64,000 nucleotides of DNA from Antitrichia curtipendula (taxonomy: Eukaryota; Streptophyta; Bryopsida; Hypnales; Leucodontaceae), in NCBI GenBank assembly GCA_951230915.1, contig OX579636.1, positions 7,517,001-7,581,000 on the forward strand. The letters are read 5' to 3'. Position 1 is the first letter of the stretch, and every line of letters starts with the position of its first letter. The position numbers and the translations under genes are program-made. The notes beneath the pieces are model-generated. The model was not told where the DNA came from. It did not search any database and worked only from the letters and a program-made list of their open reading frames with translations. Shown piece after piece: positions 35,151 through 47,095 of this stretch.

Positions 35151-35902
35151 TCCCTTGCCCCTTGCCTTGTGTAAGTGTAGAGCATAGAGCTTGGTGGTTT
35201 ATCTTCCATTGGCTCATTTCCTTGGAAAGGCGGGAGTGACCTTTTGGAGGCCCCTTATTGCCATTTTTTTGTACAAAGTTGTACGTGGAATTCAAATTGG
35301 ACTTGTTAATTAACAGTTCTCATTTCAAAAATCTCATAGGTTTGAGAAGTACATCACGATGCCGAGAGCGAATAAGGCTGCAAAGGAGAAAAAGGTGGTG
35401 TAAGGAGGGCTTTCAAACATAGAGATAGCCAAGGAAGTCCTTCTGATGCATGCAAGAAGTTCATGATTGAATGCATCATCCAATTTTATGAGGTGGAGAC
35501 TACTCTGTCCTTGGATGATAAATATATCAAATACAGAGAGGAATGTGTGGATAAATTCAAGACAGACATAAAGTAGTCTAAGATGTTGGATGCCCTCAAT
35601 GTTCCTGAATGGAGGCATGAGATGGACAAGAGATTCTTCAACAAATGGTTGGACAATAAGGTGCATGACGCGGTGTGGAACGCTAAAGTGATTTTGGTAA
35701 AGTATCGCAAGGAAAACCGAGCATATGATGAAGCCTTTGAACAAATCATTCGCAAAGCTAAATTGTTTACTGGCCGATGTTGAATAAAGAGGAGCGCGCT
35801 TTAGGAACACGCGGAGTGTTTGGCTGCGACTTGATGTCATCGGCTTGGTACTTTCTTCTATCTTCAGTCTTCTACCTTCAATCAATCTTCCATTGCCCTA
35901 TC

Positions 35903-36469
35903 AACACCATATTCATTAAAATGGGAGTTTTAAAATTGAAATGAGAGGTTAATTAAAAAAAAATCAACCAAAGGTTTTATGTCAGTTCAACTAAAATTGA
36001 AAGTTTTTTCGTCAATTTAATTCGATTCGAGTTAAATTAATGAAAAACCTTTCAGATTTGACTTAATATTGAAAGGTTTTCTGTCAATTTAACTCGATTC
36101 GAGTTAAATTAATGAAAAACCTTTCAGATTTGACTTAATATTGAAAGGTTTTCTGTCAATTTAACTCGATTCGAGTTAAATTAATGAAAAAACTTTCAGA
36201 TTTGACCTAATATTGAAAGGTTTTCTGTCAATTTAACTCGATTTGAGTTAAATTAATAGAAAACCTTTCAATTTTAGGTCAATATTGAAAGATTTTCTGT
36301 GAATTTAACTCGAAACGAGTTAAAACCTTTCAATATTAGGTCAAATCTGAAAGGTTTTATATCAATTCAGATCAAAACTCTCATTTTAATGGAAACTGAT
36401 GTTTTAGATCGAGATCAGCATGATTATTTTGAGAGGTCTCCAATCTCTCATTTTAATGAATATGGTGTT
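35903..36469. mobile_element. 567-bp MITE with internal 72-bp tandem palindromic repeats
   Basis: The ends AACACCATATTCATTAAAAT and its inverse (ATTTTAATGAATATGGTGTT) are flanked by TATC on both sides (35899-35902 and 36470-36473). Inside, a 72-bp unit repeats from 36011 (next at 36083, 36155 and 36227). Each unit carries the palindrome AACTCGATTCGAGTT. The right part continues in inverted orientation. It interrupts kinase copy C. Confidence 0.82.
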
Positions 36470-36473
36470 TATC

Positions 36474-38650
36474 CTGTTACAAGCTCTAAACGGGTGTAAG
36501 GTTCAAGGTAGGAATAAGAAATCACAGGATATGGAACAAGTAAAATGGGACAATAGAGATGAGCTACTGTCCGAATGATGGGATCCTAAACTTCAAATTC
36601 ACAATCTACTGGCCAAAACTCCAGACCATGAGAACAGAGCAAGTCTCGACCATGTAGGTGATCAATCTCACTTTGTTACCACAACAATAAACGGGATTGA
36701 GTCAGGCTTTAACCCAGACTATCCGCAACGATGTTTACAAAGCAAAAATGAAAATAAAATGACAACGAGCCTCCAAAACCAGCTAGGAATAACAAAGTCA
36801 CATCCCACACGTACATATAAAAAAACCCAAAACATTCCTCTTCAAATCTTCAAATCTTCATGTCTTCAAGTCTTCAAGTCTTCATATTTTAAAAAAAACA
36901 ATGGGAAAACTCCAAACAACAAGTCCTACAAAGGCTTCAACCTTCTAACTAGTGCTACAGACGTCTCACAACTCTAAATGCTAAGTATAATAGCATTTTG
37001 AAAAACCCTTCTAACAATCTAACACACCTCTAAATTTTGACCCATTCTAAGCTATTGTTCAAAAATTATGCGGGTTTAAAGTAGAGACTCTTCTCCCTCC
37101 TTAACAACTGTCCATTGTCTCTTTGTTCCTCTATAACTTTTGTCTTACAACTTTTGTATATAAGTGTGATATAAATTTAATACAAATAAGTACAACACTC
37201 AAAATTTTCACTACAAACTAAGACTCTGTCCATAAGTTATAGTCAATCAAAGTTTGGGTCTCCAATTTTAAAAGAGCACCCAACCTCTCAACTTCTACAC
37301 ATCGTAACTCTTTCAATAAACCTCAAAATAACTTGAGTGATAGGTATTTGAAGAGCTAAATTAACAATCTATCACTCCTAAGAAAATCAAAAGAAACCTT
37401 CAAACTGACCAAAGGTTATGGCTCCTCAAAATTTTGGCCTTGTTCCAACAAAAGGGCAGCCAACCTCCAAACCTTCACAACTCCATAACTTCTTCTTCAA
37501 AGCTCCAAATCTCAAGTTTAATAACTTAATAGAAAGCTAAAACAATAATAAACACAACTTCTAAATAATGTTGCAAAATGATAGACTGAATATTAGCTAA
37601 GGCTTGTCAAAATCTCTGTCTTTTTTTCATAAATGGTTTTGGATCTTCACAAATTCAAGCATTCATAACTTTTCCATCCTAACTTCAAATCAAGCTTGCA
37701 AACTTATTTTGGAAAGTTATTTTTACAAAGAACAACTCTTCTAAATTTCATTACAAAAAAATTCATACACAGAGAGTTATCTTTCAAAGAAGTCTCGGAT
37801 TTTTCCTCCACTTCAAAACCCTCACTCATACACACTAAGGAATCTTTTCCCTACTTTTTCCTTTTCTCAAGAAACAGGAGTGGGGCACATCAGCCCATAT
37901 TCCTCTCCCCACAACCCCACCAAAGATACCTATCCTCTTTTGCTTTCACACTTCCCAAAATTCACCTAAATTTCTTAGTAATTTTATTTAAATGAAAGGC
38001 AAAATACATGAGCCTTTCAAACATCTAGATAAATAAAATAAAATGATCAAATATAAAAGAAATAGAACCATAGGATAGCCACGTGCCTTTTGGGATGCAT
38101 AAAAGAATTGGACACAAATCTCCAGTCGCCAAGTCGTGGACTTGGTTGGCTAGAGAAGCGGTGGTCTTTGGTCGCCCGCCGATCTGATTTCGAAACCAAT
38201 CGGACCCGTCGAGCAGCTTGGGCGGCTCACGGCTTGGTACGCTATTGAGGCAAAAATTGGACCAGCCAACCCACTACATACCCCCCTAAGTTGTGCATGT
38301 GACAAATGGCACAACACCCGTATATTAACATGTACTTCGTTGCCTTCAAATTGTGGTTCTTACCGCGACCAACCCCTTCTGTCTCAACTTTTTGCTTATT
38401 GAAATTCAAACATATCACGCTAAAATACGTATATCTATATGATGGAAGCATTTTCATCAAGACACCAGTGTACTCCATTTGCAAAGACGTGGTATAGGGT
38501 CGGAACACTGAATTGGTAGAGTAGCAGTGATGTAGTTGCTCCATTAAATAGGGGCAGATGACATTTCATAGTACTTCCGGACATGACATAGGTGATTCAA
38601 GTCAAAGAGAAAACCATAAGAAATGGGTACGCAACAATTTGGAGGGTCCA
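36474..38650. other. Inserted AT-rich DNA of unknown type within kinase copy C
   Basis: No gene is recognised. The part 37080-37760 repeats a unit of about 170 bp similar to 32450-33130 (CATAACTT, AAGCTCCAAAT, AATAACTTAATAGAAAGCTAA). A GC-richer stretch (38090-38270) is unassigned. A solo LTR or degraded retroelement is possible but no boundaries were found. Confidence 0.4.
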
Positions 38651-39754
38651 AATTGAAGGATGTCTAGAAACACTTTTGTATTAGGAGTTTGTAGCGAAGA
38701 AATCCAACCACCACCGCACAAAGCCTCAACTCGCAAATTTGGAACATTAGAACGAGTTAATAGCAATGAGGATTCCACATCTAGGAGTCATGAGGTTTGC
38801 AGCAATGTATGCAATAACGATTACAAGGTATGTGTATTGGTGGAATGGCGGAACATTGCGACATATGTTGAACTTGGATAATGAATATCCAGACAACATA
38901 TACATTCGGTTGATATATTCACAACCCTCGGAGACATTTGTAATTGAAGCCCACCATCTCCGTCAATTTAGAAAGAAGCGTATAGAACTTACATGGGCAT
39001 TTTGCACATCATGAATGTAGTGCATCTTGTTGGACATTTGCACAACAATATTCTCCGCATAACATCATGTTTCACTTTCCCGAGGACAAGTTAGAAGTCT
39101 ACATTGGAGTTTGTGACTGGGGCATGACTACAATAGCTATGGAACCAATGAAGTTCTTGTACACATTCACATTAGCAAGTGATAGGACATAAACTTTGCA
39201 AAGGAGATGGTAGGTAGACCCTGATATTGCATATTTGCACACAAAAGATGCAAATGTGCAAATCATTCCAAATTATTCACATGCATCGGAAAAAAATGCT
39301 ATGAGTAAAATTGCCCGAAGGATGAACGGGCAATGCATGTCAGAGGATTACTTCAAGCTGCAACGGGAAATTGAAGGCATGAGCATGTTCGCCTACCACG
39401 TATTAGGAAGTGTGTTTCACCAATACTTGGACCAACTTTGCATGAAAGGCAAGGATTACCGCGGTGGTTTGGCCCACATGATATCTCGATTCAACGGTCA
39501 TTTTAATTGGTCTATGACGGATGAACACTTTCGACATTCATATTAGTAGTTCAACGTACTATACAAAATTCTAGAAGTAGTTCAGGAATATATAGACTCG
39601 GATATATGGGTATATTATATAGTAGGTATACACCAACAATGCATGTTAATATATGTAGAATTGGATATACGTTTTGAACTTGTAACGATTGAGGATTTTT
39701 GCCGCAATAAATATATATTTTATTTGGTTCATTGTGTGCTTATGTAGACATTGT

Positions 39755-40720
39755 AATGTAACCCCTAAAGGACTGAGGCCTTTTCTCTAGCAAAACACAC
39801 TTAAAACTACCACTTCTATTGCAATGAGCAAAAAACTTTAAAACTTGTGTTTTTTTTCCAAATCTAACCGTAGGATCTTGTACTAAACTAGTAGAAAAAT
39901 GTATGCAAGATATTTCAGAAACTTTGACCGCATAGATTGCAAGATATTTGCGTTTGAAGTGATGAAAACAAGTTTTTTGGCACCTTGCTTGATTAGAGTT
40001 TTTGGCTTTGAATTTTCTTAACTTAATTTTTTTATACTTTAAGTTTTGATTTTCTAAATTTTTACGTTGAATACTAAGTTGAGAATCTAGGAAAAAAAAT
40101 TGAAGAACAAAACAGTTAATTTGGAAAAATTTAAAAATTGTTAAGTAGAAGTAGGTTCGAGTTTGAAAGAAAAACTAAATCATTAATCCCTAAAGTCCCA
40201 TTGGCCCTATGGGGGACAAAATGCAACTTTGGGTAGGGCCTTAATTGTTCAAATCTTGTTGTGATTTTTGAAAACTTTTTGAGGAGCTGCAAATTGGACC
40301 TAAGGTTCTTGGGAATATAATTTTAGTGTCAATTGGTGCTCGGGAGCAAAAAATATAGCACAGTATGCCATAAATGGAGGTCAACGGATAGCCCCAAAAA
40401 ATTACAAAATCTTAAAATTGAAATTTGTAAATTTTTTCCAAGAATATTGTATTTTTATAAAGATATGAAGCTTTGATTCATTTTATTTGGACTAGTGATG
40501 AAAAAATGATGGACAATTTTGTTTTTTGGGCAATGTAAGCATCTTATTAAAAAAAATAACTTTTAGGACTCAATTTTGAATGCAATTTCTAAGTTTTTCC
40601 AAAAAAAAAATTTGGACGAGGTTTAGTTTTTTGTTAGAACAAGCTCACCAGTTACCACAGGAGTACTATTTTGTAAGCCTTGGAGCCTGAGCCGAGAGCC
40701 TGTGAGCCTCAAATTGTGAG
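39755..40720 (+). repeat. 3' module after kinase copy C
   Basis: It begins about 210 bases after the kinase stop: AACCCCTAAAGGACTGAGGC, ACTACCACTTCTATTGC, TCTAACCGTAGGATCTTG, TTTGACCGCATAGATTGC and AAGATATTTGCGTTTGAAG. The continuation to about 40720 is found inverted at 43950-44240. Confidence 0.75.
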
Positions 40721-40889
40721 GTATTTAGTGTATTGTTTGAATATTAGACCTATTACCGTGGTTTAAAAATTTAGGATCTTTATAAGTAGTGAACTAAAGA
40801 AAATATATCAATTGGCCTAAAATAAAATTGGGACACTCCACACATTCTCCTTATTCATTTGACTTATTTATAATTTATTTTTTATTTTC

Positions 40890-43625
40890 TCAATTGCGAC
40901 CCTATCATCCCAAAGAATCAAAGTTTCCTTGAAGAACTTAGAGATTAGGACTCTCAAATTATTATTTTTTATTTTTATTTTTATTTATTTTGGTTTATTT
41001 TTATTATTTTAATATTTTGGAATTTTTGTTATAACTCTATTATCCCCCAGAAAGCAAGAACTTCTCTTAGTACCGAGAGGCCTTTGGAGATTCTAGAAAT
41101 TGAGACTCTTAAAAAAAAAAATTCAAAATCTTTATTTTATGTTCAGTGTATTTTATTTTGTCACAACTCCATCACCCCCTTTATAAACCTCTCTCAATAC
41201 CAGAACACCCTTTAGGGATTATTGGGTTTTTAAATCTCAAAATCTTTTTTTCAATTTCAATTTTTTTTATTTTTTTATTTTTCCAATGTAGTTACCTCTA
41301 AAAACACCTTTTGGTACCAAGAGACCACTTGGAGGATTTGGAGTTTGGAACTTTCAAATCTTTCTTGTCTATATTTTTTTTAAATCTATTTTCCTTCTTT
41401 CTTTTTTCACAATTTGGTCACCCCTAGAAAACTCTCTTGGCAACGAGAGCCCCTTTAGGGTGTTTGAAGCTTGGAACTTTCAAAAAAAATATTCCAATTA
41501 AAATTTTCTTTTCCGATTTTGTCACTGCTAGAAACCTCTCTCGCCACCAAGAGTCCCTTTGGGGAGTTAAAAGCTTGGAACTCTCAAACAAACAAAAAAT
41601 TTAATTTTAAGAAAAAATTCAAAAAAAATTTCAAATTTTTTTTCAAATTTTTTTTTACAACTTTATCACTCCTAGAAACCTCTCTCGCCACCGACAGACC
41701 TTTTGGAGTCAGAAGCTTAGAACTCTCAAACAAACAAACAAATGCCATCTAATAGAGTCGTCATCCCGAGAAGCGAGGAGTTGGGATCTAAGCCAGATCT
41801 TGTTGAATTTGATTCAGATAAGACTAGTTTAATGAAGTCTTTGTCTGGTGGCAGTCTTTGCCTTCAGTTGGGCGGCACGACCTGAGTCTAATAAGGCATC
41901 CCAGAGGGCTTGTTGCACCAAACCCCTTGGCCACAAGTTTTGTGAAAAAACTTTGTGATTGCAGGCAATCCAGATGAGCCAGAGGGAAGAACCACGTAAG
42001 AGAGACCAAATGGTTCTCACACTAAAAAACCTACGAAGAAGCATTGAGCCAAAGATGCATAAGGTATGGTCAAAACGGACATGTGGTCCAAGCAGTGGTT
42101 GTTCTCCTAGTAAGTGGTGGAGAATGGATTGCGCATATTCCCATATCTCAATGGCTCGGGTGCACTGATAGAATCTATGTAAAGGGATTTCGTCATCTCC
42201 TAAAGAACAACAATTGCATCTGACATCCAAGCCCGGTTGAATTCGTGCTCGCCAAGAGTGAACTGCCACCACGTTGTGCCATACGGACCACATGAAGGCC
42301 GCCTCTTTGGGGGATCTGGCCTTGTACCAAACGTCTTTTCAATCTGGTTCAAATGTGGGTAGAAGAATACCTGTCCACTTTGATGGGATGGATCTCTTAG
42401 GTTGTCGTCCTTGGGTTAGGAGTTGTATTCCAAATGAAGTCGTGTAGGATAGAAGCGGCTTCCCATTACTCCAAGACCAACGCCCAGGATCATAGACTTG
42501 GGATTGTATCACTTCTGAGTAGAAAAGTTCCGGCTTGCGGTTGCGACTCTTCTGGATTTCAAGAATCCTAATTTTGCGGACATACCCAGAATGAATAGTT
42601 TCTGTATTAGCATGCGTAGTAAAGAGAGTTGTCTGGAGTTCAAGCCCACCACTGCCCTAGTAGATTCCCCTGGCAATGTGAGCAATTGTGTCTCAGGTTG
42701 ACACTCATCTGCACCAGGCCCATAAACCTTCCAAACCAAAGATGGAGTTGTATCTTCAACTCGATTGAATATGCCCAACCAGTCACCTGGTTGGATTAGG
42801 TTAAATTGTCTATAAATGGTCCTTCTGTCTGTCAATCCTTGTAGTTTTTCTTTGCTTCTTCTAGTTTCAGTGCTTTCTTTTCCTCTTTGCTCATTTTCTC
42901 TTCATTTGACCAGTCTTTGAGCTTGGCTGTTCTTTGTACTTGTTTTTTTTAATGCAATGGGTCTCCCACTTGCTCAAAACAAACAAACAAACAAACAAAT
43001 TAGTTAATTTTTTTTTTCAATTCAGAATATTTTTCAATTTTCTTTTTCAATTTTTTTTTCCGTGACTTTATCACCCCTAGAAACCTCTCTCACCACCAAG
43101 AGACCCTCTGGGGTGTTTGAAGCTTAAAACTCTCAAAACCATTCTTTAAAAAAAAATTTCCAATTTCAATTTTTTTTTTCCAACTTTGTCACCACTAGAA
43201 ATCACTTTCGCCACCGAGAGACCCTTTGGGGAGTAAGAAGCTTGGAACTCTCAAAAAAAAAGTTCAAGAAAAAAAATTCAAAATTTTTTTTCAGTTTTTT
43301 TTCTTTCCTGCAACTTTGTCATCTCTAGATACCGCTCTCGGTACCAAAAGATCCCTTTAGGAAGGTGGAATATAGATCCCTCGATACTCATTTTTTTGAA
43401 TTTTTTATTTCAAATTTTTTTGTTTCCTTCGGGGTGTTTGAAGTTTCGAACTCCCCTCCAAAATTTATTTTTTTTAATTTTTAAATTTTTTTAAATTTTT
43501 TTAAAAATTTAAAAATTATTATTTTTTCTTAAAATTAATCTTTTCTGTGTGTATATGTGTAAAGTCATCACCCTAGAAAACCTTCTTAGGGGATTTAGAG
43601 GTTGGAACACTCGAAAACTTAACAC
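40890..43625. repeat. Tandem array of a ~125-bp unit, split by a LINE fragment
   Basis: The unit reads about ACTTT(A/G)TCACCCCTAGAAA, CTCTCTCGCCACC(A/G)AGAGA, CCCTTTGGGG, then GAAGCTTGGAACTCTCAAA and a T/A-rich tail. Copies begin near 40910, 41035, 41165, 41285, 41405, 41515, 41655, 43065, 43185, 43305 and 43560. Outer copies are the most diverged, as expected if new copies arise in the middle. Confidence 0.8.
41743..42990 (-). pseudogene. LINE (non-LTR retrotransposon) ORF2 C-terminal fragment, probably 5'-inverted
   Basis: The minus-strand frame 42293-41829 is a zinc-binding reverse-transcriptase C-terminal domain: MWSVWHNVVAVHSWRARI, CNCC, then HRFYQCTRAIEIW. The frame upstream (42835-42509) is consistent with the preceding ORF2 part. 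The last ~150 bases (42840-42975) look like a plus-strand LINE 3' end, with TTTTTTTTAATGCAATGGGT followed by a (CAAA)n run. Opposite orientations of body and tail suggest a 5' inversion by twin priming. CAAACAAACAAA lies at both borders, as target duplication or tail. Confidence 0.65.
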
Positions 43626-44264
43626 ACACCAAAGGGGTAATGTCTATTGCATGAGCCATCCGTCACTTGTCCAAAATATTTTTTCCCCTTAGAATCTCAT
43701 CAAGGACTTGAGCTTGAACAAATGTTTTTGTAAGAAGAAAAAAAATGGACCTTGAGTTGGGTGAAAACTATCGCCCGCTTGACCACCAAGCCAAGTGCGG
43801 AGTGCGTGATGGCTATGCTGCCATGGTCATAGGTCTATGGTAATAGGGCTGAAATTTTACTATTCATATTAAAATTTTGAAATGTCTCCACTTTTTTTTG
43901 TATTGGCCTCAAAAATTTCATAATATTTTTTAGTCGATGCTCTGAGTTCACAAAGTGTACGCTCACAGCTCCTAGACTCGCATTTCTAGGCTCACAAACT
44001 AGCATTGCTGCCAATTACCATTGGGATTATTTTTTTTCAATTCTATTTTAGAGCAATTAACAATTTAGTTGATTATTAGAACTTGGACCTACTTCTACTT
44101 AACAATTTTTAAAAGAATGAAAAATCAAGCTTTTTTTTTCTTGAATTTTTTTCCTAAACTTTCAACTTAATCCTTCAGCATATAAAATTTTTAATTCAAA
44201 GTTTGTAATGTAAAAAATTTTAACAAATGACAATCAAAGTCATTTAAAATTGCAAGACTACATT
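43626..44264 (-). repeat. Mostly AT-rich; inverted copy of part of the 3' module at 43950-44240
   Basis: The minus strand of 43950-44240 follows 40020-40720 (the GTTAAGTAGAAGTAGGT block and the CACAG...GTGAGCCT block). Together with 39755-40720 it brackets the ~125-bp array in inverted orientation. No gene was found in 43626-43950. Confidence 0.5.
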
Positions 44265-44385
44265 TATGAAGCCGTCCGCCGATCCTCCCATCTGTGGATG
44301 GCTCTGCAAACAGGCTAGAAATGTCCAAATGTAATAAGATGTACAAGCTTGCATCCGTGGACGTTCGGACGTCATGACAATCCTA
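44265..44385. mobile_element. Possible right end of an older related hAT element
   Basis: A small GC-rich patch (GCCGTCCGCCGATCC) leads to GGACGTTCGGACGTCATGAC and then GACAATCCTA at 44376-44385. This is the giant element's right terminus GACAACCCTG with two changes. The following bases do not duplicate the flank of the left-type end at 9740, so pairing is not shown. Confidence 0.35.
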
Positions 44386-46144
44386 GTTTTACATTGTAGT
44401 TGATGAAGGTATTTTGAAAATTTTCAAATTAAAATTAAAATAAGGATATTAATTATAAAATATAACATTTCCACCATTTTGATTAACAATTTTTAATTTT
44501 TTGTAAAAGTTATTAGCATATTAGTTTTTCCTTTCATTCAATTCTACCTTCTACTTTTTGAAAGATGAATATGAAAGTTCTTTTGGTTAAAGTTTTTTTT
44601 ATATGTTTTCAAACCTTTTGGAAGGATGCAAAATGCACAAGTTATCAAACATATGAATTTTCTTTTGAAAATGTTGAAAGACAAAACTTCACTTTTGGAA
44701 GGGCTAGAAAAGTCTACATTTTGAAGTTTAGGCGCATTGAACTTGCAATCCATACAAATAATTGCTCTAAAATTTTAGGACAATGCACTTGAACAAATCA
44801 ACTAAATGATCCTATGATTGGATTTGTTAAAAAATACTTATGAAGATTTTGACCTTACTTTGGAGATGAGTAGTTTGAAGAAGTTTTGGGCTTTTAAAAA
44901 TGATGGTCCTTTAGGGTTAATGAAGTCATTAGAAGATTGCAAGTTCCCATGGTGTTCCCACAAGCCTGCCCTTCTTGATACATGGTGGTTGTTGAAATAA
45001 ATCTAATGTGGTCAAGAGACTATTACATTTGAAAAGAAAATCACTATATTCCAGTAGCAACTTCAGCTTTAATTGATTAAAAGAAAGAAAAATCTGGAGA
45101 GTCCATTAACAATCTATTGAATCAATTAACCATCTATCACTAGACCATCTACCATCAAGATAATGTTTGATGGCAAAGTAAAGGAATGAATTCATTGAAA
45201 TTTTGTAAGAATCAAGTGTGGAGAGGTTGTTTTTATAATGAAATGCATTGATGATCATGTATCCTCAAAGAATATGGAATAATTTGAAGATGAGAGCTTG
45301 ACCACTCATTGTCAAAACATAGGAATTGTATTCAAAGCAAAATTTTAGACCTCATTTTGGCATAATAGATTTTTTTTTCCAAGACTTTGAATTCATAAAA
45401 GTTTTGAATTCAATGTAAATTTCATCTTTAAAAATCATTTGTGATTTTGAATCTCTGAAAAAAAATTAAAGACAAAATTTAGAGAGGATGTTTGAAAATG
45501 TCATTAAATATTCCTTCCAACCTATCTTTAAATTTTGTCTCTAACTTTTGATTGTAGGCTTAAAATCTCCAACGAGCTTTTGGAGATGAAAGTCAACTTG
45601 ATTGCCCAAAGCATCTTAGTTTAAAGTTTTTTGAAAAAATTATTCTACTATGTCTAAATGAGGTCTGAAATTCTACTTTGAACATAATTCTTACTTATGA
45701 CTTAACTATGAGCGGTTGAGATCCTACTAATCCTAATTTATATATCCCACAAGGATTGCTTTACCTACTACTACCCCACTTGTATAAAAAATTTGTCTTC
45801 TCATCTATACACACTCAAAATTGAAAGCTTTTGTAGCTAGATAACATAATTGCCAAATATATTTTGAATTTTTTGAATTTAATGTCGATTTCTTCATAAA
45901 TAATATTCATGCCAAAGCTTAATAATTGGTGGAAATACAATAGCAAAACAAACCTTGTCCATCAGCCTGCTAATCATTTATGTCCTTGAGAAGCACTCTT
46001 GAGTTTTCCGAAAAGAATTCAGTAAGCGGGAACTTTTGGAATTGGTGAGGCCAACGGGAATGAGAACCAAATTGAAATGGCTCTTCCATGAGTTCAATCT
46101 CCTTCTAATGTATATCTAGTGGTCCATGAAATAAGCTCCCAACC
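44386..46144. other. AT-rich, no gene; includes a foldback at 45338-45675
   Basis: No recognisable gene. The stretch 45338-45675 is an inverted repeat: AGACCTCATTTTGGCATAAT on the left against ATGTCTAAATGAGGTCT on the right. A related foldback is at 49759-50099. Long terminal arms suggest a Mutator-like MITE. Confidence 0.5.
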
Positions 46145-47095
46145 AAGGGTATTAACCCCTAAGGGACCAAGGCCTTCTTTCTGCCAAAAAACACTCAAAA
46201 CTGTCATTTCTATAGCAAAGAGTAAAGAAAATTGAATTTTTTTTCCACATCTAACCGTAGGATCTTAAACCTTACTAGTATAAGAATGTGTGAAAAAAAA
46301 TTCAGAATTTTTGACCGCACAGATTGCAAGATATCTGCGTTTAAAGTGAAAAAACAAGTTTTTCAGCACATTGCAGGACTAGATTATTTGACTTTGAACC
46401 TTCTTAACTTGATTTTTTTGCACTACAAAGTTTTGAGGTTTAAATTTTTGTAGTGGAGAATTGAGTTGAGAGTCTAGGAAAAGAAAAGAAATTCAAAATA
46501 ACTTAATTTTCATTCTTCAAATTTTTTTACGTAGAAGTACATATGAGATAGAAGGAAAATTTAAAATATTAATATCTTTTAGATGGAATTAAAATGCACT
46601 AATCCCAATTGCGAGATTGTTTTAGCAAGTAAACTAAACCATGTGGAACTTTTTTTCTTCTTAAAACTGCAAAAATCGCATTCAAGAATGAATCCTATAA
46701 TTAATTTTTTTCAAGAAGATGCTCTAATTGCCCAAAAAACAAGATTGTCCATAACTTTCTCCTAACAAATCCAAATGAAATGAATCAAAGCTTACCAAAT
46801 AGACAAAAATATAATCTATGAGATTTATTTATTTATTATTATTTTTTAATTCAATTTTTTGCAATTTTCTTTTTGCTGCCCGCTCTCCCCTATTTTGAGC
46901 TTAGTTGGGCATAACTTTTGTTCCTAGGCACCAATTGAAAAAAAAATTATATTTCCACAAAGCTAATCAATTTTTCTATCTTCCAAAAAAGTTTCAAAAA
47001 ATCAGGACAAAAATTCAGCTTGTAGATACCTGCCTGAAATCTCATTTGTCCTCCGATGGGATAATGGTCCTTTCGGTAGTAAAAAGGGTATGCCA
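46145..47095 (+). repeat. Full-length orphan 3' module
   Basis: The most complete copy: AACCCCTAAGGGACCAAGGC, TCATTTCTATAGCAAAGAG, TCTAACCGTAGGATCTTAAA, TTTGACCGCACAGATTGC and AAACTAAACCATGTGGAA. Then CATAACTTTCTCCTAACAAA, TGCCCGCTCTCCCC, TAGGCACCAATTGAAA and a final GGGATAATGGTCCTTTCGG. It has no cargo gene upstream, so it is a free repeat or a remnant of a lost gene. Confidence 0.75.

Larger units (their letters stand above)
35359..39546 (+). pseudogene. Protein-kinase-like gene, copy C, interrupted by insertions
   Basis: The ATG at 35359 follows an acceptor-like AATCTCATAG. The N-terminal block (35583-35780) has PEWRHEMDKRFFNKWLDNKV, matching DEWHEDRMKECFDHWLESQV of copy B. The kinase half resumes at about 38700 with HLGVMRFAAM, YWWNGGTLRHML and IELTWAFC, then HNNILRHNIMFHFPED and VCDWGM (about 39105-39130). 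A stop at 39211-39213 follows RRW, the same place as the TAA in copy B. A C-lobe continues to 39546. DNA between 35790 and 38650 is inserted, including the MITE at 35903-36469. Many stops make it a pseudogene. It shows that the kinase family is recurrent here. Confidence 0.78.

Noticed and set aside
43735..43830. tRNA-like text (GCCCGCTTGACCACCAAGCC)
   Set aside because: An A-box-like word exists on the minus strand, but the only B-box candidate is too far away, and no cloverleaf could be formed.
7901..44394. TTTTACAT at 7903-7910 and again after the right-type end near 44387 as a target duplication of a 36-kb element
   Set aside because: The sequence following the left copy (ATAGTCGTCC) is not an inverse of the right end, and an AT-rich 8-mer is expected to recur by chance.
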